Shown here one piece after another: positions 18,222 to 26,055 of a stretch of 64,000 nucleotides of DNA; position 1 is the first letter of the stretch, and the number at the start of each line of letters is the position of its first letter. The position numbers were made by a program, and so were the translations under genes. Where the stretch lies: the NCBI RefSeq assembly GCF_003651185.1, contig NZ_RCDC01000006.1, forward strand, positions 344,483 through 408,482, written 5' to 3'. Source of the stretch: Stenotrophomonas rhizophila. Lineage in GTDB: Bacteria > Pseudomonadota > Gammaproteobacteria > Xanthomonadales > Xanthomonadaceae. The notes below the pieces were generated by a model that worked only from the letters and a program-made list of their open reading frames with translations, was not told the origin of the DNA and searched no databases.

Positions 18222-19298
18222 ATGGACTCCTTTACCCAGATCGTTCTCGGCGGCGCGGTCGCCGCCGCCATCGCCCCGGCCGGCCATCGCCGCGCTGCCC
18301 TGTTGGCCGGTGCCGCACTCGGCACCCTGCCGGACCTGGATGCGCTGGTCTTGGCCGTCACGGCTGCCGATCCCGTGGCGCTGATGGTCGAGCACCGCAG
18401 CTACAGCCACTCGCTGCTGGTGCTGCCGTGGGTGGCCGCGCTGATCTGGTGGCTGTTCAAACGGTTCGGTCACGGCCGCGTGGCGCAGGCGCCGGGGCGC
18501 TGGTTCTGGGCGATGCTGCTGGCGCTGATCACCCATCCGCTGCTGGATGCCTTCACCGTTTACGGCACCCAGCTGTGGTGGCCGTTCACCCCGCACCCGA
18601 CGATGTGGGCCAGCGTCTTCATCATCGACCCGCTGTACACCGTGTGGCTGCTGCTCGCCTGCGCAGTGGCGTGGTTCGCGCGGGCGCGCCCGCTGGCGCA
18701 GAAGGCACTGGTGGCCGGGCTGGTGCTCAGCAGTGGCTACCTGGGCTGGTCGTTGCTGGCCAAGCACACCGTCGATCGCGAAGCCGACCGCGCACTGGCG
18801 GCGATGGGGCTGGGCGATGCGCCGCGCTTCTCGGTGGCGATGCCGTTCAACACGCTGCTCTGGCAGGTGGTGGCGATGACGCCCAACGGCTACGTGATCG
18901 GCGAGCGTTCGCTGATCGCCGACCACGGCCCGATGACCTTCGAGGGCCATCCCTCCCATGTGCAGGCCCTGCGCCAGGCGGCTGAGCTGCCGGCCGTGCA
19001 GCGGCTGAACTGGTTCAACCGCGGCTTCATGCGTGCCCAGGTGGTCGATGGCGAACTGCGGCTCAGCGATCTGCGCATGGGCCTGGAGCCGGAGTACACC
19101 TTCACCTTCGCGGTTGCGCGGGCCGAGGGCGAGGGCTGGGCCGCGATCACACCGCGACAGCTGCGCCCGGCGTATGAAGGGGAGCAGGGCAGGACGATGC
19201 TGAAGCGCCGGTTCGCGGCCCTGTGGCAGCGCATCTGGCATGCGCCGCCGGGCACCGACGTGATGGCACCGAAGGCAGGTTGGACGGAGGCACCGTGA
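18222..19298 (+). CDS. membrane-bound metal-dependent hydrolase (YdjM type)
   Basis: A 358-residue protein with the PF04307 (YdjM, LexA-regulated membrane hydrolase) N-terminal half: MDSFTQIVLGGAVAAA, LGTLPDLDAL, and EHRSYSHSLL with the metal-binding His residues, followed by four to five transmembrane helices up to ~residue 185. The C-terminal 170 residues are soluble and unassigned. The role in the family is not established. It lies 48 bases downstream of the LpxH-like gene and its stop overlaps the next gene's GTG, suggesting a three-gene unit. Confidence 0.82.
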   Translation: MDSFTQIVLGGAVAAAIAPAGHRRAALLAGAALGTLPDLDALVLAVTAADPVALMVEHRSYSHSLLVLPWVAALIWWLFKRFGHGRVAQAPGRWFWAMLLALITHPLLDAFTVYGTQLWWPFTPHPTMWASVFIIDPLYTVWLLLACAVAWFARARPLAQKALVAGLVLSSGYLGWSLLAKHTVDREADRALAAMGLGDAPRFSVAMPFNTLLWQVVAMTPNGYVIGERSLIADHGPMTFEGHPSHVQALRQAAELPAVQRLNWFNRGFMRAQVVDGELRLSDLRMGLEPEYTFTFAVARAEGEGWAAITPRQLRPAYEGEQGRTMLKRRFAALWQRIWHAPPGTDVMAPKAGWTEAP

Positions 19299-19735
19299 CC
19301 GAGCGGTTCGACATGGAAATCAATGGCACGCGCTACACCCGGCTGGCCGATGTGCCGCCGGAGTATCGCGCGCTGCTGCTGGAGCTGGCGCCGGGCCGCT
19401 CCGCCGAGCAGCCGGCGGTGCCGTTGCGCGAGATCCTGCACAAGGCCAAGGCGCAGCCGGACCGCGCGCGCCAGCAGCAGGTGCTGCTGGACGAGCTGCG
19501 CAAGGTCGATCCCGAGCGCGCGCGGCGCATGCAGAACAAGATCACCGAACGCAGCCAGCGGCCGGCCACCGGTACCCTGGAAGTGGGCAACACACCCACC
19601 GCACGCCCGCGCGAAGGCGCCCGCAACACCGCCGGTGGCAGCACGGTGGCCCCGGGGGATCGGGGCGGACTGGGTATCTGGGTGTTGCTGGCGGCAGCGG
19701 TCGTGGTGACCCTGGTCGCCTGGGCAACGCGCTAG
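19295..19735 (+). CDS. hypothetical single-pass membrane protein
   Basis: A 146-residue protein with no recognised family. It has a charged N-terminal 75 residues predicted helical (LREILHKAKAQPDRARQQQ), a Pro/Gly-rich linker, and one C-terminal transmembrane helix (WVLLAAAVVVTLVAWAT) with only a few residues after it: a tail-anchor topology. The GTG start overlaps the preceding stop (GTGA) and has GGAGG four bases upstream, which favours it over ATG 19313. Translational coupling to the YdjM-type gene suggests a related membrane role. Function unknown. Confidence 0.72.
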   Translation: MTERFDMEINGTRYTRLADVPPEYRALLLELAPGRSAEQPAVPLREILHKAKAQPDRARQQQVLLDELRKVDPERARRMQNKITERSQRPATGTLEVGNTPTARPREGARNTAGGSTVAPGDRGGLGIWVLLAAAVVVTLVAWATR

Positions 19736-19743
19736 CGCCGCGA

Positions 19744-20571
19744 TCAATACACCGTTGCACGGGCCTGCACGAAGGAGAAGAAGAACACCGCGTTCGGGTC
19801 GTTCTGGACCAGGCTGAATTCGCGGCGCATGCCGTCCACCGTTTCCTGGTCGACCAGGCCGGCCTCCAGCAACGGATCGGCGGCCGACAACAGCAGCTGC
19901 TCCCAGAACGCGATCATGGTCTTGCGACGGGCCGGTTCGCGGTTGTCCAGGTGGATGGTCTTGATCTCGGTGTGCACATCGCGGAAGCCACCGGCCAGCA
20001 GCAGATTGCCGAGCTTGGCGCCGACGAACGGATCGCCACCGTGGTCGTACTGGAAATCGTTGAAGGCCATCCAGTAGCGCCAGATATGCGGCGAGTACGG
20101 GTCGAGCAGGAACGAGGCATTCATCACTTCGGTGACGTACACCGGCGAACCCGGCACCAGCACGCGGCGCACTTCGTTGAGCACCCGCGCCGGTGACGGC
20201 ACATGCTCCAGCACCCAGCACAGGAAGGCCGAATCGAACTCGCGCGCGCCGAACGGCAGGTTGCCGGCATCGGCCTGCAGCAGCGTGTAGCGCTCGCGGC
20301 ACCATGGCGTCCTGGCCAGGTTGGTGGCGGCGGTGGCCAGCTGCGCCTCGCTCAGGTCCACGCCGGTGACGTGCAGCTCCGGGAACCGCCGCAGCAGGAT
20401 GTCCGTCTGTGCGCCCACGCCGCTGCCGACTTCCAGCAGGCGCGTGGCACCGCCGTAATCGATGCCGCTGAAGATGCTCGATTCGAACAGGCGCGACTGG
20501 GTGACCAGGCGGTGCTGCTCGGTATCGGAGAAGCCGTGGAGATAGGTCGGTGCAGTGATGGGCGGGGTCAT
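19744..20571 (-). CDS. class I SAM-dependent methyltransferase
   Basis: A 275-residue Rossmann-fold methyltransferase. Motif I is LLEVGSGVGAQTD (residues ~45-57), the acidic residue binding the ribose is in VTGVDLSEAQL, motif II/III is LQADAGNLPFGA, and CWVLEHVPSPARVLNEV follows as in UbiE/methyltransferase-11 types. The C-terminal part is longer than the minimal domain, with a region ending FFFSFVQARATVY. Substrate unknown; a small molecule or lipid is more likely than a protein. Its start lies 9 bases after the dusB stop, so the two are co-transcribed. Confidence 0.9.
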   Translation of the reverse strand: MTPPITAPTYLHGFSDTEQHRLVTQSRLFESSIFSGIDYGGATRLLEVGSGVGAQTDILLRRFPELHVTGVDLSEAQLATAATNLARTPWCRERYTLLQADAGNLPFGAREFDSAFLCWVLEHVPSPARVLNEVRRVLVPGSPVYVTEVMNASFLLDPYSPHIWRYWMAFNDFQYDHGGDPFVGAKLGNLLLAGGFRDVHTEIKTIHLDNREPARRKTMIAFWEQLLLSAADPLLEAGLVDQETVDGMRREFSLVQNDPNAVFFFSFVQARATVY

Positions 20572-20580
20572 GGCGAAGGC

Positions 20581-21573
20581 TCAGGCAGCGGACGACAACG
20601 ATTCGCCGGCGGCGAGGGCGTCGAAATATTCGGTGGTCAGGGCGACCTGGCTGGCGGCATCCTCGGCGCGATTGACCACCGCACGGAAGGCGGCGTTTTC
20701 CGGCCGGTCCTTGGCGTACCAGCCCAGGTGCTTGCGCGCGATGCGCACGCCCTGCTGCTCGCCATAGAAATCATGCAGCGCATGCAGGTGGCCCAGCAGC
20801 AGATCGCGTACCTCGGCGACCGACGGCGGCGCCAGCAGCGCGCCGGTGGCCAGGTAATGCGCCACCTCGCGGAAGATCCACGGGCGGCCCTGCGCGGCGC
20901 GGCCGATCATCACCGCATCCACGCCGGTCTGCTTGAGCACCTGCGCGGCCTTCTGCGGCGAATCGATGTCGCCGTTGGCGATCACCGGAATGCGCAGCGC
21001 CGCCTTGATCGCGGCGATGGTCTCGTACTCGGCGGTGCCGGTGTAATGCTGGTCGCGGGTACGGCCGTGCACGGCCAGCGCGGCGATGCCGCTGTCTTCG
21101 GCGATGCGGGCGATCCGCGGGCCATTGCGGTGGTCGCAGTCCCAGCCGGTGCGGATCTTCAGGGTGACTGGCACGTCCACCGCGTTGACCACCGCGGTCA
21201 GGATGCGCGCGACCAGATCCTCATCGCGCATCAGCGCCGAACCTGCCCAGGCGTTGCACACCTTCTTGGCCGGGCAGCCCATGTTGATGTCGATGATCTG
21301 CGCGCCGTGGTCCACGTTGTAGCGCGCCGCCTCGGCCAGCTGCTGCGGCTCGGTACCGGCGATCTGCACGCTGATCGGGTCCGGTTCGCCGGCATGGTCC
21401 ATGCGGTGGAGCGATTTGCGGGTGTTCCAGAAGCGCGGATCGGAGATGGTCATCTCCGAGGCAGCCAAGCCTGCACCCAGCTGTTTGCACAGCAGGCGGA
21501 AGGGCTTGTCGGTGACACCGGCCATCGGCGCCAGCACCACGTTGGGCTGGATGTTGTAGGGGCCAATCTGCAT
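20581..21573 (-). CDS. dusB: tRNA-dihydrouridine synthase B
   Basis: A 330-residue FMN-dependent enzyme that reduces uridine in the tRNA D-loop (U17 for DusB in E. coli). Signatures: VLAPMAGVTDKPFR at the N-terminus, MGCPAKKVCN with the catalytic Cys, VHGRTRDQ, IANGDI and GRAAQGRPWIF. I chose ATG 21573 (MQIGPYNIQPNVVLAPM) because it matches the family N-terminus; a longer frame to 21657 adds an unconserved 28 residues. The ribosome-binding site is weak. In many gammaproteobacteria dusB precedes fis; here it precedes a methyltransferase instead. Confidence 0.94.
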   Translation of the reverse strand: MQIGPYNIQPNVVLAPMAGVTDKPFRLLCKQLGAGLAASEMTISDPRFWNTRKSLHRMDHAGEPDPISVQIAGTEPQQLAEAARYNVDHGAQIIDINMGCPAKKVCNAWAGSALMRDEDLVARILTAVVNAVDVPVTLKIRTGWDCDHRNGPRIARIAEDSGIAALAVHGRTRDQHYTGTAEYETIAAIKAALRIPVIANGDIDSPQKAAQVLKQTGVDAVMIGRAAQGRPWIFREVAHYLATGALLAPPSVAEVRDLLLGHLHALHDFYGEQQGVRIARKHLGWYAKDRPENAAFRAVVNRAEDAASQVALTTEYFDALAAGESLSSAA

Positions 21574-21726
21574 GCGCCCATTGTAGAGCGCTGCGCCGGT
21601 GCCGGCCGCCCCCACCGCGCGCCTGTTCAGGCCGATCCGGAAGGGCCTGATGCGCACCGGTCATGAGCATATGCTTGACGATTGCTTCCGTCGTCCCCAG
21701 CGGCGGCGGATGCTGGCCGGTTACCG

Positions 21727-21756
21727 GTAGCGCCGGCCGCTGGCCGCTGGCCGGCC
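21727..21756. repeat. degenerate SMAG repeat
   Basis: GGTAGCGCCGGCCGCTGGCC-GCTGGCCGGCC resembles a SMAG palindrome with an internal 7-base duplication (GCTGGCC twice). It lies between dusB and the small membrane protein gene. Confidence 0.6.
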
Positions 21757-21785
21757 ATCGCGTGCTCAGGGGCTGCCGGCGGGTA

Positions 21786-22205
21786 CTACCACGTCAGGGT
21801 GCCGGCGACGTACAGGGCGGCCAGCGCCAGGCAGGTCAGGGAACTGGCATACCAGAAGCGCGCACCGTTGTAGCCCGGGCGGACCCGGCCGATGATCAGC
21901 CCGGCCAGGCCCCGGCCGCCGAGGATGCCGATGATCCCCAGCAGCACCCAGCGGGTGCCGGGCAGCGGGCGGACCCAGCCGGCGGCCGACAAGGCGTACA
22001 GCGTCCAGATGCCCAGCACGAGGGTGATCGCGGCCGTGATCACGGCGGGTTCGGCACGCCCGGCCCGGGCCAGTCGCACCATGCGTTGGCCGGCGCCGAA
22101 AAATTCATACCACGGCGCGCCGAAGGCGATGCAGCCAATGTGCAGCAGCACGGCAAGCGCGGTGCCGGTGGCGGCCAGCAGCATCCAGAAGGGGGTGTTG
22201 GTCAT
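21786..22205 (-). CDS. small four-helix membrane protein
   Basis: A 139-residue integral membrane protein with four predicted helices (LLAATGTALAVLLHIGCIA, AVITAAITLVLGIWTLYAL, WVLLGIIGILGGRGLAG, LTCLALAALYVAGTL) joined by short loops including FFGAGQRMVRLARAG. I do not recognise it with confidence; similar small membrane proteins of the DUF3995 kind have this size. ATG 22205 was chosen over an upstream GTG because the first helix starts there. It lies 191 bases beyond the SagB gene on the same strand, so it might be a distal member of the TOMM operon, but the gap argues against that. Confidence 0.65.
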   Translation of the reverse strand: MTNTPFWMLLAATGTALAVLLHIGCIAFGAPWYEFFGAGQRMVRLARAGRAEPAVITAAITLVLGIWTLYALSAAGWVRPLPGTRWVLLGIIGILGGRGLAGLIIGRVRPGYNGARFWYASSLTCLALAALYVAGTLTW

Positions 22206-22396
22206 AACGTGCGTCGTCCGTGAGCGGGGGAGCTCATGGTCGAGTGGCTGCAGCATCGGGGCAATCCAGCCAGCGGCCATTCGCTGGCAATTTCCGGTCG
22301 CGGTCGCACGCGGGAAGGCACAACGACCAACAGTCGATACGCAGCGCAGACGGTCCGGCCACGGCCGTCAACGCTCTCCGCGATTCCGGCGAGCGT

Positions 22397-23143
22397 TCAG
22401 GGCGCCGGACCACACGCATAGGCCAACACCGCCAGATGCCGCCGCGGGTCGAGCCCGAGCAGGGCCAGCACGGCGGCGTCCTCGAACGAGCCGATCGCGC
22501 AGCCGGCGGCGTTCATCGACGCCACCTGCTGCCCCAGCGCCCCCAGCCAGACCCCGGCCTCGATCAACACGAAGCGGCCACCACGCTCGCCGTACTTGGC
22601 CAGCGTGCCGGCCGGCTCGGCGATCAGGAACAGCACGACTGCAGGGCGTTCGGGCCAGTCCACGCCCAGCAGCCTGGACAGCGCCGGCCATGCGGGGCAG
22701 GGCGCTACCGGCACCAGCGCGTGCTCGAGCGGGTCGTACCAATGGATGCCCGGCGCTGCCGCGGTCGCATCGTCGTTGCCGTACAGCGCGGCATAGGCCT
22801 GGATCGGGTACTTGGCCCCACCGGATGGCAGACGCCGCGTGTCACTGTCGCCGGGCCGGGCCCGCAGCGGGGCCAGCACGCGCCCCAGTTCCTTGGCGCC
22901 CCAGCGCGCGTCACCGAAGCGGCGGCCACTGTGGCGCTGCGCGAGGGCATCGCCGGGGTGTACCGGGTCCGGCAAGGCGACGCCGGCGGCTGCATGCAAC
23001 GGCCGTGGCGGCGACCAGGCGCGTGCGGCATCTTCGGCGATCCGCGCGCGCATCACGTCCGCGCGCGCGGGATTGAGTTCGCCGTTGTGCCAGAACAGAT
23101 GGAACAGCGGGGCATCGTCCCAGGGGGAAGGCGGTGACGGCAT
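22397..23143 (-). CDS. SagB-type TOMM dehydrogenase
   Basis: A 248-residue flavin-dependent nitroreductase-fold enzyme of the SagB/ThcOx group, which oxidises azoline rings to azoles in thiazole/oxazole-modified peptides. Diagnostic are ALAQRHSGRRF near the N-terminus (the RxSxRxF motif of FMN binding), YPIQAYAAL, and AKYGERGGRFVLIEAG, followed by GSFEDAAVLALLGLD. The K-Y pair in AKYG agrees with residues reported as important in this family. It starts 14 bases after the YcaO stop in the same operon. Confidence in the family is high because the YcaO and leader-binding genes are adjacent. Confidence 0.9.
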   Translation of the reverse strand: MPSPPSPWDDAPLFHLFWHNGELNPARADVMRARIAEDAARAWSPPRPLHAAAGVALPDPVHPGDALAQRHSGRRFGDARWGAKELGRVLAPLRARPGDSDTRRLPSGGAKYPIQAYAALYGNDDATAAAPGIHWYDPLEHALVPVAPCPAWPALSRLLGVDWPERPAVVLFLIAEPAGTLAKYGERGGRFVLIEAGVWLGALGQQVASMNAAGCAIGSFEDAAVLALLGLDPRRHLAVLAYACGPAP

Positions 23144-23157
23144 GCGGTCCTCGGGGG

Positions 23158-24495
23158 TCAGCCCAATGGATGCGGAAAGGGGTTGGGAAACGCGCCGCCG
23201 TGCGGGACGCCGGGATAACGCCAGGCCACGTCCCGGCAGCGGCCACCAAGGAACGGCGCACGCTCGTCGGCGTGCAGGCCGCTGAGCTGCGGCGACACCA
23301 CCCGCATCACCCGCAGGCCGGCCGCGGCCACATCGGCGGTGGTCAACTCGCGGTAGTACAGCGCGATGCCGGCACGGCCCAGCCGGCGCCGCAGCAGATC
23401 CAGCTCGGCGATGGCGCGCGGTGCGGCGGGCCGGAGCGCTGCGCTTGGCGGGGGCAGCTGCAAGGTGCTGTCGCCCGCCTCCCCGAACAGCGGCAGCTGC
23501 GGCCATAGCTCGGGGCGCAGGGTGTAGAACGCGGCATGTTCATCGAAACTGCGCAGTGCTGCGGCATCGCGCGGCAGCCGGGCGCTTTCGCGGCCACACA
23601 GATGCGCGGCAAAGGTCAGCGCCTGCTGCCATTCCAGCAGCGCTTTGTGCAGCGCCTCGCCCGGCTCGGCGCGGCAGGCGATGCCCAGCACATGGCGGGG
23701 GCGGCCTTCGAACGGGATGCCGCCCGCGACCGCAATCACCGGGTGCGGGTTCCAGTGCTGGGTCAGATCGAAGGCCTGCAGTTCGCCACCGCGCTCGTGC
23801 GCGAAGGCCTGCCATTGGGCCGGCAACGCGATCCGCCGGCCGGCCACGCCATTGAGCCATGTTACCGCCAGTGCATCGCGCTCCAGCAGCTCCTGGGCGG
23901 CCCGCAACAGCGCCAGCCAGGCGCCATCGCGGCCATCGCGCCACGCTGCCAGCCCACTGGACGTCGACGGCAGACGCGCCAGGCCGCGGCGCGGCCCCAG
24001 TCCGACCAGTTCCTGCGGCACCCAGACCCTGCGGTTGTCATCCAGCGCATGCACCGCCGCGAACAGATCGTCATCGTGTTCGGGCATCGGCCACGGGAAG
24101 CCCGGCGTGGCGCGTTGGCGTGCCGAGAACAGGGCGAAGGCCGATTCGTCCAGGCGGTGTGCGGGTGTCAGCGCATGACGAGGACGCACCTCCACGCTCG
24201 CCTGCGCCGCCGCCAGCCGCTCCAGTGCCTCGGCGACCGCGCCATCGGCGGCCGCATCGGCATCCAGGGCGACCGCGCCCGAAACCCCCTGCCAGGGATT
24301 GGCCGGGTCGGCCGGCGTGGCGGCATTGTGCACGCGCCGTCCCTGGAACAAGGGCCCGGTTGCATCGCAGGGGCTGGCCTCGATCGGCTGCGCCGGGCGC
24401 ACCAGACCACAACGCGAACGCGCCGCGCCATGCAGCAGGTGCGAGGACAGCGTGGGCGTTTCCGGCTGCGCCGCCTGCACGGCGGCGCGGCTCAT
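23158..24495 (-). CDS. YcaO-domain azoline cyclodehydratase
   Basis: A 445-residue YcaO protein that, with ATP, cyclodehydrates Cys/Ser/Thr side chains onto the preceding peptide carbonyl. The domain features are STSSGLAAW (residues ~178-185), then QELLERDALAVTW (~201-213) with the Glu residues for Mg-ATP, EALHKALLEWQQAL near 280-294, and a C-terminus rich in alternating prolines (PNPFPHPLG), the PxPxP tail characteristic of TOMM-type YcaO enzymes. The N-terminal ~90 residues (with Cys30 and Cys43) are less conserved. Its ATG overlaps the stop of the upstream membrane-protein gene (ATGA), implying coupled translation with it. Confidence 0.9.
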   Translation of the reverse strand: MSRAAVQAAQPETPTLSSHLLHGAARSRCGLVRPAQPIEASPCDATGPLFQGRRVHNAATPADPANPWQGVSGAVALDADAAADGAVAEALERLAAAQASVEVRPRHALTPAHRLDESAFALFSARQRATPGFPWPMPEHDDDLFAAVHALDDNRRVWVPQELVGLGPRRGLARLPSTSSGLAAWRDGRDGAWLALLRAAQELLERDALAVTWLNGVAGRRIALPAQWQAFAHERGGELQAFDLTQHWNPHPVIAVAGGIPFEGRPRHVLGIACRAEPGEALHKALLEWQQALTFAAHLCGRESARLPRDAAALRSFDEHAAFYTLRPELWPQLPLFGEAGDSTLQLPPPSAALRPAAPRAIAELDLLRRRLGRAGIALYYRELTTADVAAAGLRVMRVVSPQLSGLHADERAPFLGGRCRDVAWRYPGVPHGGAFPNPFPHPLG

Positions 24496-25070
24496 TTCAT
24501 CACGCTCAGCCAGAGCATCATCTCGAGGGCGCCGACGGCGAACAGGCCCAGCAGCAGGGCGATGCCGATCCCGATGCCGCGCCCGAGCGATCGCCCCGAG
24601 CGCTCGTAGACGAGGGCGTAAATCCCGACATACAGCCCGACGGCAACGAACAGGCCGAAGATCGGGTTGGCGGTGCTCATGAAGATGCCTCCGCCCAGCG
24701 CGGCCAGCGGCAAGGCGAACAGCCCCAGCAACACTCGACTGGTGCGGCTCAACCCGGCCGCCGGTACAACGGGGACGGTCGTCTCCGGAGCGTGCGGATT
24801 CGCAGCATCAGGCGGCGCCTGCGGCAACGCAGGTGGCTGGGGGTGGAGGTCCGTACGGGTGTCGACGCTGGTGGCCGCGGGGTGTGTGTCGCTGCTGACG
24901 GCTGCCGGTATTACGGGGTCCAGCTTGCCAAGCACCACCGCCGACAGCACCGAGGTACCGAGCAGGGTGACGATGCAGGAACTGCAGGTGGTCGACGTCG
25001 AGCCGCCGCCTGCCGCGGCAAGGTCCTGGCGTGAGGCACTGGCATCGAACTGGGTCGGCAGGCGATACAT
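24492..25070 (-). CDS. TOMM-operon membrane protein with Gly-Ser/Thr/Cys-rich N-terminus (candidate substrate)
   Basis: A 192-residue protein of no recognised family. Residues 1-20 are polar and leader-like (MYRLPTQFDASASRQDLAAA). GGG at 21-23 is followed by STSTTCSSC at 24-32, then a hydrophobic stretch at 33-48. Residues 51-107 are a Pro/Ala/Thr-rich linker, and 110-192 hold three predicted transmembrane helices. The Gly run followed by Ser/Thr/Cys is the composition of TOMM cores such as streptolysin S. The gene sits between the leader-binding and YcaO genes and overlaps YcaO by four bases. No other short precursor is visible nearby. GGAG lies eight bases before the ATG. I infer it is either the modified substrate or a membrane partner such as an immunity or export factor; the sequence alone does not decide. 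Confidence 0.85.
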   Translation of the reverse strand: MYRLPTQFDASASRQDLAAAGGGSTSTTCSSCIVTLLGTSVLSAVVLGKLDPVIPAAVSSDTHPAATSVDTRTDLHPQPPALPQAPPDAANPHAPETTVPVVPAAGLSRTSRVLLGLFALPLAALGGGIFMSTANPIFGLFVAVGLYVGIYALVYERSGRSLGRGIGIGIALLLGLFAVGALEMMLWLSVMK

Positions 25071-25121
25071 GAGGTCACTCCATTGACCGGGGCGGAAACG
25101 CCCGGCGCGTGGCGCACATTA

Positions 25122-25979
25122 TCACGGGCGCCCGGTGTCCCAAGGCAAGGACAGCGGTGGCGGCAGCGACACTTCGCCGCCCTGGCAGGCGGGGCACCAC
25201 GGCAGCCGCAGCACCCGGTCGCGCTCGCCGTGCAGGCGATGCAGGTCGAGCCAGACGCTGCGTTCGAGATAGCCCAGCAACAGCGGCGGCTGATCCAGCA
25301 ACGGCGCGACCAGCGCCGCGATCCGTGCCGGTTGCGCGGCGACCGCCGGCATCGCCGGCACGGGTGCTTCGCCCCAGCGGCGCAGCACCCGGTTGCCCAG
25401 GCAATACACACAGGCGCTCTGGCCGGGCACCACATAGGGGCCCAGCGCGAGCGTGTGGTGATAACTGAGGTCGAGCAGCAGATGCGGTTGTGCCGGCATC
25501 TGCGTGCGGTAGCGGGCCAAGGCCTGTTCCCAGCCCAGCCCGTGCCGGACCAGCACAAGGAGGTCGGCATCGGCGACCGCATCGACGCGCTGCAGATCCG
25601 CGCTGGAATGCTGGTCGAAAGCGTCGGCCAACCCGGGCAGCGGTTCGCCGAGCCAGTCGAGTGCGTAGCGCTTCACTCTGCGCGCGGCGCGCAACGGCAC
25701 CAGCACACCGAGACGTATCAGCTGGCGGACCGCCGGGCCGCACTCGGCATCGTCCTGCAGGATCGCCAGGGTGTCGTTTTCCCAGTGGCCGAGGATCCGT
25801 TCGATGACCGTCGGGGTATCGGCCTCATCGACCACATACAGTTCGTCGGCGCCACCGGACACCAGCAGCAGCTGGCGCTGCGCATGGGTCTGCGCAAACA
25901 GCGCCCACGCCGGATTGCGCGTCCAGCGTGGTTCGCCCGCGTGTGGGCGTGCGTGTTGCTGACTGCCTGCTGCTGCCAC
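25122..25979 (-). CDS. TOMM precursor leader-peptide-binding protein (cyclodehydratase partner)
   Basis: About 285 residues, matching the TIGR03882 type: an E1-like/ocin-ThiF partner that binds the precursor leader and presents it to YcaO. The N-terminal ~90 residues form the winged-helix-like peptide-recognition region (ELYVVDEAD, IRLGVLVPL). Later CVYCLG and CPACQ supply the two Cys-x2-Cys pairs expected to bind structural zinc. Start is uncertain: the frame is open to GTG 26036, but that leaves only 19 bases to the divergent PAP2 gene and adds an Ala/Leu-rich segment without family match. GTG 25979 leaves room for promoters and is preferred. It is the first gene of the operon. Confidence 0.82.
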   Translation of the reverse strand: MAAAGSQQHARPHAGEPRWTRNPAWALFAQTHAQRQLLLVSGGADELYVVDEADTPTVIERILGHWENDTLAILQDDAECGPAVRQLIRLGVLVPLRAARRVKRYALDWLGEPLPGLADAFDQHSSADLQRVDAVADADLLVLVRHGLGWEQALARYRTQMPAQPHLLLDLSYHHTLALGPYVVPGQSACVYCLGNRVLRRWGEAPVPAMPAVAAQPARIAALVAPLLDQPPLLLGYLERSVWLDLHRLHGERDRVLRLPWCPACQGGEVSLPPPLSLPWDTGRP

Positions 25980-26055
25980 TGCGTACAGTCCGTGTATCCG
26001 CGAAAACGCAAGGATAGCGGCAAACAGGCGGGCCACGTTCTGCTACGGTGCGCGC

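Noticed and set aside
21786..22205. Small membrane protein as TOMM exporter or immunity protein
   Set aside because: A 191-base gap with no coupling separates it from sagB, and there is no ABC or MFS signature; kept only as a possible distal member.
22234..22419. 61-residue minus-strand frame with Cys and Ser (DCWSLCLPACDRD) considered as a TOMM precursor
   Set aside because: It begins inside the SagB gene in another frame, has no ribosome-binding site, no Gly-rich leader junction and no cluster of heterocyclisable residues.
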